From contig NZ_JMLK01000016.1 in the NCBI RefSeq assembly GCF_000686725.1, positions 1 through 64,000 on the forward strand: a stretch of 64,000 nucleotides of DNA, written 5' to 3'. Origin of the DNA: Clostridium akagii DSM 12554 (GTDB taxonomy: Bacteria > Bacillota > Clostridia > Clostridiales > Clostridiaceae). Below, in pieces: positions 1-10,625 of this stretch; positions within the stretch are counted from its first letter, which is position 1, and the number at the start of each line of letters is the position of its first letter. Made by a program: the position numbers and the translations under genes. The notes below the pieces were generated by a model, which had not been told where the DNA came from, did no database searches, and saw only the letters and a program-made list of their open reading frames with translations.

Positions 1-3000
1 GAGATCATTATTCTTTACATGATTACTTAATTGTTTTATCTCTGGATACTGCATTATATCCTTTATTTCAAGACTCATACCATACTTTTGAAGCTTTGAT
101 ACTATTAATATTGATTTTATAGAATCTCCGCCCAGTTCATAATAATTATGATCAATTCCAATATGGTCTATGCAAAGTACATCTTCCCACACCTTTACTA
201 AGATTTCTTCTGTTTTATTTCTTGGCGCTTCATATTTTGTTTCAAGTTCCTGAGTAATATCTATTGAAGCCAATACCTTTTGGTCAACTTTCCCATTTTG
301 TGTAATTGGCATTTTATCCAATTGTATTATATAGTTAGGTATCATATAAATTGGTAATTTCTTTGATAGTTTTTCCTTTAATTTTTTAGTGGTTATTTCA
401 GAATTTGTAGTTACATATGCACATATATATTTGTTGTTGTTTTTATCATTTCTACTTGTAACTACAGCTTCTATTATTTCTTTTTGATCTAATAAATTTC
501 GTTCTATTTCACCTACCTCTATTCTGTATCCTCTTATTTTTATTTGATTATCCATTCTTCCTAGATACTCTATATTTCCATCAGGTAGCCATCTTGCCAA
601 ATCTCCTGTTCTATACATTTTCGTTCCAATATAAAAAGGATTATCCACAAAACTTTCTACAGTTGATTTTTCATTATTCAAATATCCTCTGGCTAAACTC
701 TCTCCTCCAATGCATAATTCACCTGCTACCCCTATTGGGACCAATTGGTTATTTGAATTTACAATATAACATTTTACGTTACTTATCGGTTTACCAATAG
801 GTATATTATTACATTGCTTAGTTACCACAAAACTTGTAGTAACTACCGTACCTTCCGTTGGTCCATAATTGTTTACCAATTTATAGCTTTGCTTTTTATA
901 AGTATTAAGTTTATCTGCCCCCGTTAATAATATTCTTAATGAATTATTTTTTAGCCTCATAAATTGTTCGCACAACTGAGTTGGTAGAAAACTTATTGTT
1001 ATATTGTTCTTGTTATAAAATTCATTAAGTTTCATAACATTTAATCGTATTTCATTTGGAATTAAAAATATAGCCGCCCCTTTAATTATATAAGGTAATA
1101 TTTCCCACACAGATGCGTCAAAACCAAATCCAGCATATTTTGTTACCTTATCGTTTTGCGTGACATTAAAGCATGTATTATGCCAGAAGCATAAGTTTAC
1201 CAATGATTTATTTTCTACCATTACACCCTTAGGCTTTCCTGTAGACCCTGATGTATATATTACATAAGCTAAATTTTCAGGTCTACTAACTATTTTCAAG
1301 TTACTTTTGTCCCTTTCATATAGCAAATTATTTTCTAAGTTTATAATTTCACAACCATGATTTATTCTCCCAATAAATTTACTTTGTGTTAATATTATAT
1401 TTGCTTTACTATTTTCTAGCATATACTCTATTCTGTTATCTGGATATTCTGAATCAATTGGTAGATATGACCCTCCTACCTTCAGTATTCCCATTATTCC
1501 TACTATCATTTCCAGTGAACCTTCTACCATTATTCCTACTATGGTTTCTCTAACTACTCCCTTTTCTTTTAATACCCTTGCTAAAGAATTTGCTCTTTCA
1601 TTAAGCTCTTTGTAGGTTAATTGCTCATTGCCAAATACCACCGCAATATTATTAGGTGTTCTCTCAACTTGTTCTTCAAATAATTCGTTTATGTTTTTTC
1701 CTTTACTATATTCCTCTTTTGTATTATTAAATTGATATAATATCCTGTTATTTTCCTCCACAGTGAGTACTTCTATTTCTGATATCTTTATATCTGCATT
1801 TGTGGTTATAATTTTCAGTATATTTTTGTAATGATTTATCATTCTCTCTATTGTTTCTTTTTTAAACAAACTTGTACTATATTCTAAGTCAAAATTTATT
1901 GTATCTTCTTTTTCGACTACTATTAAACTCAAATCAAACTTTACTAGATTAGATTTTAATTCAATTACATCATTTTCATTATTTATACTCATGTTTTCAA
2001 CTGTAAACATAACATCAAACAATGGATTTCTACTTACATCTCTTTCTATATTTAATTTACCAATTAGATCTTCAAATTGATATTCGCTATTTTTAAGATC
2101 ATTTATTGTATTCTTCTTTACCTCTTCTAAGAATTTCCTATAAGTCTTATTACCATTTGGGTAATTTCTAAGTGCTACAGTATTTACAAACATTCCCACT
2201 ACATTTCTAAATTCAGCCTTTGCTCTTCCAGCCTCTGCAGTACCCACTATAATGTCTTCTTGACTGCTGTATTTTGATAATAATATATTTAAAGCTGACA
2301 AAAGTACCATATACAGTGTTGTTCCTGTTTCTCTTGCCATATAGTTAATCTTTGATGTCAATTTCTCACTTACTGTAAAACTTATTTTATTTCCTTCAAG
2401 TTTTCTAATTATAGGCCTTTCATAATCAGTGATTAAATTTAGTATAGGTATTTCACCTTTAAACCTGTTCACCCAATACGCTTCTTGGTCTTTTACCTTT
2501 TCTTTTTCCTCTAATCCATTTTGCCACTCTGAATAGTCCTTATATTGAAATTCCACTTCACCTAATTTGTCACCTCTATAAAGCCTCTTAAACTCGTCCA
2601 TAATTACAACATTTGATACACCGTCAAATATTATGTGATGAAAATCCAAGAGAAATATATAGTTGTTTTCTTCTGTTTTTATAAGTTCACTTCTTAATAA
2701 AGGTGCTTTTGCTAGGCTAAATGGTTTTATAAAGTCACCTATTTCCTTTTTTATATCCTTTTTATACAATTCTTTATACTTAAAATCTAATTTCCATTGT
2801 TTTAGTACCTTTTGAAGTATTTCTCCATCTATGATTTCAAAGCTTGTCCTTAATGCTTCATGCCTGCTTATAAGGCTGTTTAATACTTCTTCCACTTTAT
2901 CTTTATCCATTTTTTCTTTTATTTCTACAATCATTGGAATATTATATTCCACACTATTTTTATTTATTTCCCACAATGTATATATTCTTTTTTCTGCAGA

Positions 3001-6000
3001 TGAAGCCTTATAATATTTCTTCTCTTCTGCCTTTTTAATTTTTATATATTGTTTTTTATCCAATTTTTCAACTAGTTTACTTAACATTTTTATAGTTGGA
3101 TTATTAAATATATCCCCAACATCTATATCTATTTCCAATTTCATTTTCATCTCAGATATAGCTATTAATGCCTTTAATGAATGTCCTCCTAAATCAAAGA
3201 AATCCTCGTTTATTCCTATAGTTTTTCTTTCTAATACTTTTTCCCATATGTTTACAAGATTCTTTTCTGTTTCATTTCGTGGTGCTTCATATTCTTGCTG
3301 CATAACGTTTGTATCATCTATTTTGGATAGTGCTTTTATATCTATTTTCCCATTAAGTGTTAATGGCATTTTTTCAACTCTTATATAAGATGACGGTAAC
3401 ATATATGCTGGTAACTTACTCTTTAGGTAGCTTTTTATTTTAAGTAATAGTTTTTTTTCTAACTTACCTTTTACAGGATTATTACAATATTTTCCCCAAT
3501 CACAACTGAGTGTATTGCTATCTTGCCAAGAAGGTAGTGCATAGTTATTTTCTTTAGTATACATTGCTTTATCCATAAATATCACATTATAATATCTGTC
3601 GTTTCCATCTCCTGCCCAAATAACTTCGGTAATATAATCTTCATTATTTATTTTAAAAAATTCTTCAGGCTCAACTCCATTGTTATATAATTCGTTATTT
3701 ACTGCTTTATTTAATTCTCCAATATTTTTAAAATATTTTCCATTAGCCAATATTTTTTCTTGTTTTAATACTTCCGCTAATCTAGCGTTTGGAACATTCT
3801 TAACTTTAAGTATTTTAGGCTTTTCTTCTACAAGAATGTTATTTATTGCATCAACACTTAATCTATTGCTACTCCAATCGATGGCAGTATCAACCTCATC
3901 TTTTATTACTGGATCTATTTCTGAATTTATATGAAGAATAGCATCATATCTGAATTTAGTTAACTCATTATGACTATTGCCACGCTTATATCTAATTTCT
4001 ACATGAGTAATTTGAGACAAGGACTGCTTTAATGCATAAAAAAACATAGGATTAATAGTTAATTCCTTTTCATTTAAAACAGATTTAACTATTCTATTTT
4101 TCAACAAATCTATTTGAGTATCATTAGATAATTGATATATTGATATAGACGTATAAAATGCTTTTAAGAGAGAATAATTTCTTATATCTCCAAGAAATAT
4201 CACTCCTCTACCATTTATTTTGCTGATAGAATCTTTTATTACATTAATTAAATAATGAATGTTAGGAAAATATTGTATTACAGAATTTATAATTACAGTA
4301 TCAAAGTCATTCTCTTTAATTTTTGAAAAATCTTCTGCACTACTTCTTATAAGTGTAACCTTATCTTTAATATTTTCTTTCTTTCCAATAACATTCCTAA
4401 CATATTCAATTGCTTTATTAGAAATATCTGTTCCATGATATTTTTTGAATTTATCTGCTATACCAAAAATCAACATACCAGATCCACAGCCTATTTCCAA
4501 TAAACTATTTGGTTTTAGGGAAAGTATACGATCTATCGTGAATTTAATCCATTCTTGCATTTCCTCATTTTTAATATTTTTACCGGTATAACTACTTTTC
4601 CATTCAGAAATTTGTTGTTTTTGCATATCTTCATTCTTAGTGCATTTATCATCATTAACTACAATATATGCAACTAATTTTAATTCTCTACTACTATCTT
4701 GCCTAGCTAATACCACACTTTCTTTTACTTCATTACATTGATTTAACAAATTTTGAATTTCTCCAAGCTCTATTCTAAATCCTCTTATCTTAACTTGACT
4801 ATCTATTCTACCTAAGTACTCTATATTACCATCTTTTAACCACCTACCAAAATCTCCAGTTTTATACATTGTATTTCCTGGTCTAAATGGATCTTCCACA
4901 AATCTTTCTTTTGTGATTTCTTCTCTATTTAAATAACCTCTAGCTAAACTATCTCCAGATACACATATTTCACCTTCTACCCCTATTGGCGCTAAATTAT
5001 TATTTTCATCCACAATGTAAGTTCTTAGATTATTTATTGGTTTTCCTATTGGTACTGCATCCAATTTCGCAACATTATCATTGTAATGCCATATACTAGA
5101 ACAAATTGTAACTTCAGTTGGTCCATATGCATTTATATACTTTACTTTATTACTCCACTTATTTAATAATTTTTTATCTATTGATGACCCAGCTGTAATT
5201 AATAGTCTTAAAGTTTTAACTTCAGTGCTATCCAAACTATTTAAATATGCTGGTGGCAAAGTGGCAACCGTAATTTTGTTACTATTTAAGTAGTCTTGAA
5301 ATTTTATGTAATTCATGGTTGTTTCTTTTTGGGGTATATTTAGTTGTGCACCATTTAACAAAGCCATTGTAATTTCCCACACAGATGCATCAAATGAAAA
5401 GCTTGCAAATTGTAATATCCTATCGCCTTCACATATTTGCATCTCATTTTTAAACAGGACTTTTAAGTTGCTTACTCCTAAATGGCTTATCATTACTCCT
5501 TTAGGTTTTCCTGTAGTACCCGAAGTATATATAATATATGCCAAATTTGTTGCTTTACTTGCTATTGGTAAATTTTCTTTATTTTCTTCGAATAAATTTG
5601 AACTTTGTAAATCTATAGTCTCACCATTGTAACCTTTAATTTCGTACTTCTTCCCTTGTGTCAATAATACCGATGCGCCACTATCTTGAAGCATATATTC
5701 TATTCTGTCTATTGGATAATCTGGATCTATTGGAAGGTACGCTCCACCTGCTTTTAATACCCCAAGCATTGCTATTATCATTTTTGTGGATTTTTGAACT
5801 AATATTCCTACTATTTTCTCTTTATCCACTCCACTTTTCCTTAAGACTCTTGCAAGAGAGTTGGCTTTTTCATTTAATTCTTTATATGTCATTTGTTTGT
5901 CCTTAAATACTAATGCTATATTATTAGGCGTTTTTTCTACTTGATTTTCAAACAACTCCTGTATTGTCTTATCTTTTCCGTATTCAACATCTATATTATT

Positions 6001-6108
6001 AAAATCATATAGTATTTTTCTTTTTTCCTCATCACTAATAATTTTACATTCATCAGTACTTAAATTATCGGTAAGTGCACTATAAGGTTTATCTGCTGCT
6101 TTTTTCAT
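1..6108 (-). CDS. Nonribosomal peptide synthetase, A-MT-T-C-A-T, 3' end outside window
   Basis: The reading frame is open from the start to the left edge (about 2036 residues seen), so the protein is incomplete at its C-terminus. There is no condensation domain at the N-terminus, only about 30 residues of C-A linker, so this looks like an initiating module. Domains in order: adenylation A1 (about 45-900; TSGTTGKPKG core at about 180, FDASVWE at about 240) interrupted by a methyltransferase (about 470-880, LEIGCGSG near 533); carrier T1 (LGGHS near 974); condensation C (HHIIFDG near 1158); adenylation A2 (FDASVWE near 1664); carrier T2 (LGGDS near 1993). The A1 pocket residues read DAWTIAAIC, the GrsA/TycA phenylalanine code. 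A2 reads DAWFLGNVV, a known leucine code. The predicted start of the peptide is N-methyl-Phe-Leu; N-methylation is inferred from the position of the methyltransferase. No epimerase is seen. I chose ATG at 6108, six bases after a G tract; ATG at 6114 abuts that tract. Last gene seen of the operon starting at 11081. Confidence 0.93.
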   Translation of the reverse strand, partial: MKKAADKPYSALTDNLSTDECKIISDEEKRKILYDFNNIDVEYGKDKTIQELFENQVEKTPNNIALVFKDKQMTYKELNEKANSLARVLRKSGVDKEKIVGILVQKSTKMIIAMLGVLKAGGAYLPIDPDYPIDRIEYMLQDSGASVLLTQGKKYEIKGYNGETIDLQSSNLFEENKENLPIASKATNLAYIIYTSGTTGKPKGVMISHLGVSNLKVLFKNEMQICEGDRILQFASFSFDASVWEITMALLNGAQLNIPQKETTMNYIKFQDYLNSNKITVATLPPAYLNSLDSTEVKTLRLLITAGSSIDKKLLNKWSNKVKYINAYGPTEVTICSSIWHYNDNVAKLDAVPIGKPINNLRTYIVDENNNLAPIGVEGEICVSGDSLARGYLNREEITKERFVEDPFRPGNTMYKTGDFGRWLKDGNIEYLGRIDSQVKIRGFRIELGEIQNLLNQCNEVKESVVLARQDSSRELKLVAYIVVNDDKCTKNEDMQKQQISEWKSSYTGKNIKNEEMQEWIKFTIDRILSLKPNSLLEIGCGSGMLIFGIADKFKKYHGTDISNKAIEYVRNVIGKKENIKDKVTLIRSSAEDFSKIKENDFDTVIINSVIQYFPNIHYLINVIKDSISKINGRGVIFLGDIRNYSLLKAFYTSISIYQLSNDTQIDLLKNRIVKSVLNEKELTINPMFFYALKQSLSQITHVEIRYKRGNSHNELTKFRYDAILHINSEIDPVIKDEVDTAIDWSSNRLSVDAINNILVEEKPKILKVKNVPNARLAEVLKQEKILANGKYFKNIGELNKAVNNELYNNGVEPEEFFKINNEDYITEVIWAGDGNDRYYNVIFMDKAMYTKENNYALPSWQDSNTLSCDWGKYCNNPVKGKLEKKLLLKIKSYLKSKLPAYMLPSSYIRVEKMPLTLNGKIDIKALSKIDDTNVMQQEYEAPRNETEKNLVNIWEKVLERKTIGINEDFFDLGGHSLKALIAISEMKMKLEIDIDVGDIFNNPTIKMLSKLVEKLDKKQYIKIKKAEEKKYYKASSAEKRIYTLWEINKNSVEYNIPMIVEIKEKMDKDKVEEVLNSLISRHEALRTSFEIIDGEILQKVLKQWKLDFKYKELYKKDIKKEIGDFIKPFSLAKAPLLRSELIKTEENNYIFLLDFHHIIFDGVSNVVIMDEFKRLYRGDKLGEVEFQYKDYSEWQNGLEEKEKVKDQEAYWVNRFKGEIPILNLITDYERPIIRKLEGNKISFTVSEKLTSKINYMARETGTTLYMVLLSALNILLSKYSSQEDIIVGTAEAGRAKAEFRNVVGMFVNTVALRNYPNGNKTYRKFLEEVKKNTINDLKNSEYQFEDLIGKLNIERDVSRNPLFDVMFTVENMSINNENDVIELKSNLVKFDLSLIVVEKEDTINFDLEYSTSLFKKETIERMINHYKNILKIITTNADIKISEIEVLTVEENNRILYQFNNTKEEYSKGKNINELFEEQVERTPNNIAVVFGNEQLTYKELNERANSLARVLKEKGVVRETIVGIMVEGSLEMIVGIMGILKVGGSYLPIDSEYPDNRIEYMLENSKANIILTQSKFIGRINHGCEIINLENNLLYERDKSNLKIVSRPENLAYVIYTSGSTGKPKGVMVENKSLVNLCFWHNTCFNVTQNDKVTKYAGFGFDASVWEILPYIIKGAAIFLIPNEIRLNVMKLNEFYNKNNITISFLPTQLCEQFMRLKNNSLRILLTGADKLNTYKKQSYKLVNNYGPTEGTVVTTSFVVTKQCNNIPIGKPISNVKCYIVNSNNQLVPIGVAGELCIGGESLARGYLNNEKSTVESFVDNPFYIGTKMYRTGDLARWLPDGNIEYLGRMDNQIKIRGYRIEVGEIERNLLDQKEIIEAVVTSRNDKNNNKYICAYVTTNSEITTKKLKEKLSKKLPIYMIPNYIIQLDKMPITQNGKVDQKVLASIDITQELETKYEAPRNKTEEILVKVWEDVLCIDHIGIDHNYYELGGDSIKSILIVSKLQKYGMSLEIKDIMQYPEIKQLSNHVKNNDL

Positions 6109-6114
6109 ACTCAT

Positions 6115-6124
6115 CCCCCCCCCC
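6115..6124 (-). promoter_or_regulatory. Ten-G tract serving as Shine-Dalgarno of the NRPS gene
   Basis: Ten consecutive G on the minus strand end directly before ATGAGTATG. Any part of the run can pair with the anti-Shine-Dalgarno, and it sits six bases before the ATG at 6108. A homopolymer of this length is unexpected in such AT-rich DNA and is prone to slipped-strand length change, which would alter the spacing or strength of the ribosome binding site. Confidence 0.6.
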
Positions 6125-6212
6125 AAATATTTAACTTTATGTATTTCATGCAATTATTAAAATCATGTTGTTTTACACTCCATACTGGCATTTAATATAT
6201 GATTGTCTTAAC

Positions 6213-6911
6213 TTATAATAAAGTGCTTTCAATTAAATTTATAATTTTATCAACATTATCGTTAATAAAAAAATGTCCTCCCTTAAATGTAACTATTCTT
6301 GTGTTTTTTGAAGAATGCTTTCTCCATTCATTTAGTTCTTCAAAAGTTATTTTATCTTCCCTACCACTCAAGATAGTTATATCACATTGTATAGATTTGT
6401 TTTTCTCTATATATTCATGTGTTTCCAGTATTCTAAAATCATTTTTTAATATTGGAATTACTAAATTATAAAGTTCTTTATTTTCAATTACTTCAATTGG
6501 TGTACCACCAAGCTTTATAACCTCACTCATAAATTCAAAATCAGGAAGTTTATGCATCATTCTATTTTTTTTATGGCACTGTGGTGCCTTGCATCCGGAA
6601 AAGAATATACATTTTGGTACTTTACCACCACTTTCAATTATTTTATAATAGAGTTCAAAAGCAAGACTACTTCCCATACTATGTCCAAAAATCGCGTATT
6701 CGTCATCTACTATTTTATCTTTTATGTTCATATATACATCGTCAACTGCCTCTTCAAAATCAGCATAAAATCCATCATTATATCTAGACCCCCTGCCCTT
6801 TAATTCAACCAGTTGTAGTTTTATGTTACTGTTTAGTACACTCTTCCATTTATGATATGAAACACTGGATCCACCTGCATAAGGTAAACAAAATAATATC
6901 ATCTTTCTCAC
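6213..6911 (-). CDS. Type II thioesterase of the NRPS/PKS cluster
   Basis: A 232-residue alpha/beta hydrolase of the GrsT/SrfA-D (type II thioesterase) family. Visible features are the N-terminal FCLPYAGGS signature, the nucleophile elbow GHSMGS (Ser near 77), the acid in SGREDKIT (near 190) and the late GGHFF histidine (near 213). Length is normal for the family. These cytosolic enzymes hydrolyse misprimed or stalled acyl groups from carrier-protein phosphopantetheine arms and so restore blocked assembly lines. It lies between the PKS (6995-10606) and the NRPS, in the same direction, which fits an editing role for both. A chain-releasing thioesterase domain, if one exists, must be outside the window. 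Confidence 0.92.
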   Translation of the reverse strand: MRKMILFCLPYAGGSSVSYHKWKSVLNSNIKLQLVELKGRGSRYNDGFYADFEEAVDDVYMNIKDKIVDDEYAIFGHSMGSSLAFELYYKIIESGGKVPKCIFFSGCKAPQCHKKNRMMHKLPDFEFMSEVIKLGGTPIEVIENKELYNLVIPILKNDFRILETHEYIEKNKSIQCDITILSGREDKITFEELNEWRKHSSKNTRIVTFKGGHFFINDNVDKIINLIESTLL

Positions 6912-6994
6912 CTTTACTTTAATATTTTAGTGATTTTGGGTATATATTTTCAATTATTTAAATTAATAATATAATTTTTTTATAATTGGCACTA

Positions 6995-9900
6995 TTAATT
7001 CTTCTTAAGATTTTCATTACAGTCTTCGCACAATACAAATTCATCTAGATATGCTGCAAATTCTGCAATACTTGGCTTCTTTAAAACCTCTTGCATATCT
7101 ATTTTTTTATTCATTGTAGTACTTATAATATTTACTACCTTCATTGCTATTATGGAATCTCCACCTAAATCAGCAAAATTATCAAATATATTAATTTCAT
7201 AAAATCCAAGAGACTCAGCCCAAATACGTGCAACCATTTTTTCAGTGTAAGTATAAACTTCATCTTTTCTGCCTTTAATCTTTACCTCTATAACCTCGTT
7301 ATCACTATATTCTAACCTTTGTGGAATAACATATTCTGCATCATCCAAAACGGCATTTTTTTCATAAGTTCCGTCACTTTCAGCAACTATTATTGATAAA
7401 ACAGAATGTTGTTTTTCAGAGCTATCCGAATATAGGTCTCCAAATGCATCTACATTTTTAAATCCAATGCTTTTCAACAATTTTTTCCAAAGATTGCGGT
7501 CTAAAAGTGGAGAGTATTTAATTCTTTCTTCTTCATCCTCAAAAGCCCACCATCCAGATGTTAATCCAAATGTAAGTGTTGTAAAATCTTGAACTCTTGT
7601 CACTTCATTTAAAAGCAAAATTCCATTTGTCCTAAGCAGCTTCTTAACCTCATTTAATGAGTTCTTCAAATTACGCATACCATGAATAACATTTGCAGCT
7701 ATGATAATATCAAACTCTCCTGGATTAAATCCCTGGCTCTCTATTGTTTTCTCCATATTTAGCGGTCTGAATTTAATGAAAGGATACTTTCCAGCATAAT
7801 TTTCCCTTCCATAATTAACAAATCCTAAAGAAATATCTGTATAATAATATTCAACATTATCTGAAAATTTACTTATCGCAGGAAATATATATTCACTAGT
7901 TCCTCCAGTACCTGCACCTATTTCAAGTATTTTTAATTTAATCTGTGAATCCATATCACCATTTAATTTTTCCTCCACATATTTTGTCGTACTTACCGCA
8001 ACTAATTCATTAAAATAATCCACCCCTCTATTTCCTTGATATATATCTCCCACTAAATCCATTGAACAATTTGGGAACATTATTGAAACAGCTGATGTTT
8101 TGCCTGTGAGTATTTTATCGTAGTTACCAACACAATTTTCAATTAATTTAAAATAAGCCTCCATATCAGGATATTTCTTTACTATATGTTTTTCCATATT
8201 CTCAAGATTTTCAATATTGTAAATAGTTTCACTACTATTTACTAATTCACTTACATTAATTACGTCGTCCTCAATCTTTACAAAACCACCTTTTTCAAGT
8301 ATATTCATTAGTGCCATAAATAGTCTTCTATAAAGATCTACAATCCCTAGTTCCTTAATAAGTGTATCCTTATGATAACTTATTCCAGGTCGTAACAATA
8401 TTCCCATATTTTTTAAAACTTTAAGTAGCATAAATCTTCCGTAATCTTCAATCAAAGAAAATACATCCTCTTTGTCATTTTCACTTTCATTGGTGCTTGT
8501 CTCTGCTATTAACTTGGATCTTTCAAATCCTCTCATTCCCTGAATAACTCTATCTACAACTGAAAAATCCTGCTCTTTTAACTGATGGGTTACTATAACT
8601 TTTTCTTTACTATTATTTTCTTTAATTGCTTTATAATGGCTCAAATCTACCCAGTAACGTGTTTTTTCAAAAGGATATAGTGGTAACATGACTCTTTTTG
8701 TTTTCTTTTCTGAATAAATTAATCCCCATTGTATATCTGCTCCTTTTACATATTTACTACATATTTCTTCAAATAATCCTTGACATTCATTATGTGAAGC
8801 CACTGTTTCCCTTATCTTTGAATTGATAGCTACACTAAGCTGTCTTTTTTCACCTTCAGTGATTTCCCCCTCATCCTTGTCATGTTTTGTGCTACTAACA
8901 AGTTTGTATTTACCATAATATATTCCATGGACTTCATTATTCTCAAAGCCTTTTTCGCTAAGTATATTTATTTTCTCTCTAAGGTCTTCAATGCTGTCTA
9001 TAATCATAGCAATCCTAAATCCATAATGTCCTCTTCCTACACATGAAGTAAAACATATATTAGAAATACTTTCATTATGATTCCTATGTAAGTATTTTTT
9101 ATAGTTTTCTATGCTATCTTCAAGGGCTTTCTTAGTTTTGCAAGATAAAATAAATATTGAAAATTCCTCATTTTCAACAGATTGTAATTTATTGTTATAT
9201 GGTGGTTCTTCAACTACTATATGGCAATTGGTTCCTGTAAAACTAAAGCAACTTATTCCTGCCCTACGCACTTCATTAGATCTTTTCCAAGGGGTTGGCT
9301 TGTCCACAACATACACAGATGAATTACTTAAATTTGCATATGGATTAGGTTCCTGATAATTTATGGTTGATGGTATCACTTCATTTTTCATACCAAGTAT
9401 TACCTTAAACAATGAAGCCATTGCGGAACAGGAAACCAAGTGCCCGATGTTTCCTTTAACAGAACCTATTCCACAAAAATTCTTTTTCTTTGTATGCTCT
9501 CTAAATGCGTTATTAATACCACTAATCTCAATTGCATCCCCCATAACTGAACTCGTTCCATGGGCCTCAATATAAGATATAGTTTCTGGATTAATCTCTG
9601 CATCCTGCCATGCTCTTAGTAACAAATCTTTATGTGCCTCGGCACTTAAAGCAGTAATAGCATTGGAGGAGGCACCATTATTATTTACTGCACTTCCTTT
9701 TATTACAGCATAAATATGATCACCATCTTCAATAGCATTTTTCAGTGGTTTTAGAAGTACAGCTCCAACACCTTCACCCCATAGCGTACCCTCAGCATTC
9801 TTATCAAATGGTCTTACTATTCCATTATTAGACTCCACACCACCAAACATATCATTTTCCTGTACTGGACACAGTAACAGATTTACTCCTCCTGCTAAAG

Positions 9901-10606
9901 CCATAGTGCATTCATTATTCCTCAATGATCTACATGCGTTATGCAATGCAACTGCAGAAGATGAACACCCTGTATCTATTACCATACTTGCACCACGAAG
10001 GTTTAATAAATACGAAACCCTAGTAGCCTGCATACCTGACCATGAACCTGTCATTGCAAGAAAACTTGGTCTGTCAATCTCCTTTAGATAAGCAAATCTT
10101 AATTTTGGGGTGTGATCAACTCCGACAAAAACATCTGTTCTACTACCACCTAAGCTATCTCCTCCATATCCTGCATCTTCCGTAGCTTCATATGCCACCT
10201 GCAAGAAGAGTCTTTGATATGGATCCATCATCGTAGCTTCTTTTGGTGAAATATTAAAAAATCCAGCATCAAATTTATCTATTTCATCAAGATAACCAGC
10301 TTTTAAGTATGGATCTTTTTTAAGTTTTTGATCTTTGGTTAGAAATAAATCTGTATCTTCTCTTCTTAATTTGGGAAAGCAGCCTATTTTACTTTTACCA
10401 TTTTTTAAAATTTCCCAATATTCATTTATATTATTTACTCCTGGAAATCTTAATGACGACCCTATAATGGCAATATCCTTGTTTTGCTTAACCTCACTCT
10501 TATTATTAAGTGCACTTAGTATACTTTGTGCCAAATCCTTGGTCATTTTTCCGTCCTTTACCATACCAAGGACTTGCTTATTTATTTGATTTATATTTTT
10601 ATTCAT
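6995..10606 (-). CDS. AT-less polyketide synthase module, KS-cMT-ACP
   Basis: A 1203-residue single-module type I PKS. The first ~40 residues are a helical leader, possibly a docking segment. A ketosynthase follows (about 43-440) with the active Cys in DTGCSSS (near 214) and His in EAHGTS and NIGH (near 350 and 388). Residues about 450-640 are a linker with no acyltransferase: no GHSxG is present, but the post-AT motif LPLYPFEKTRYW remains. A C-methyltransferase lies at about 850-1080 (LEIGAGTGG near 905). The C-terminal ACP is at about 1125-1185 (LGGDS near 1148). There is no ketoreductase, so an alpha-methyl-beta-keto unit is expected. KS-MT-ACP without AT is the layout of trans-AT systems, which need a separate malonyltransferase; none is in the window. 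GGGAGGATAAG precedes the ATG. The carrier protein gene ends 19 bases upstream. Confidence 0.93.
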   Translation of the reverse strand: MNKNINQINKQVLGMVKDGKMTKDLAQSILSALNNKSEVKQNKDIAIIGSSLRFPGVNNINEYWEILKNGKSKIGCFPKLRREDTDLFLTKDQKLKKDPYLKAGYLDEIDKFDAGFFNISPKEATMMDPYQRLFLQVAYEATEDAGYGGDSLGGSRTDVFVGVDHTPKLRFAYLKEIDRPSFLAMTGSWSGMQATRVSYLLNLRGASMVIDTGCSSSAVALHNACRSLRNNECTMALAGGVNLLLCPVQENDMFGGVESNNGIVRPFDKNAEGTLWGEGVGAVLLKPLKNAIEDGDHIYAVIKGSAVNNNGASSNAITALSAEAHKDLLLRAWQDAEINPETISYIEAHGTSSVMGDAIEISGINNAFREHTKKKNFCGIGSVKGNIGHLVSCSAMASLFKVILGMKNEVIPSTINYQEPNPYANLSNSSVYVVDKPTPWKRSNEVRRAGISCFSFTGTNCHIVVEEPPYNNKLQSVENEEFSIFILSCKTKKALEDSIENYKKYLHRNHNESISNICFTSCVGRGHYGFRIAMIIDSIEDLREKINILSEKGFENNEVHGIYYGKYKLVSSTKHDKDEGEITEGEKRQLSVAINSKIRETVASHNECQGLFEEICSKYVKGADIQWGLIYSEKKTKRVMLPLYPFEKTRYWVDLSHYKAIKENNSKEKVIVTHQLKEQDFSVVDRVIQGMRGFERSKLIAETSTNESENDKEDVFSLIEDYGRFMLLKVLKNMGILLRPGISYHKDTLIKELGIVDLYRRLFMALMNILEKGGFVKIEDDVINVSELVNSSETIYNIENLENMEKHIVKKYPDMEAYFKLIENCVGNYDKILTGKTSAVSIMFPNCSMDLVGDIYQGNRGVDYFNELVAVSTTKYVEEKLNGDMDSQIKLKILEIGAGTGGTSEYIFPAISKFSDNVEYYYTDISLGFVNYGRENYAGKYPFIKFRPLNMEKTIESQGFNPGEFDIIIAANVIHGMRNLKNSLNEVKKLLRTNGILLLNEVTRVQDFTTLTFGLTSGWWAFEDEEERIKYSPLLDRNLWKKLLKSIGFKNVDAFGDLYSDSSEKQHSVLSIIVAESDGTYEKNAVLDDAEYVIPQRLEYSDNEVIEVKIKGRKDEVYTYTEKMVARIWAESLGFYEINIFDNFADLGGDSIIAMKVVNIISTTMNKKIDMQEVLKKPSIAEFAAYLDEFVLCEDCNENLKKN

Positions 10607-10625
10607 CTTATCCTCCCTCTATATT

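Noticed and set aside
2831-3013. Plus-strand open frames inside the NRPS, PKS and receptor genes
   Set aside because: They are antisense shadows of long, well-supported minus-strand genes, lack ribosome binding sites and have hydrophobic antisense composition.
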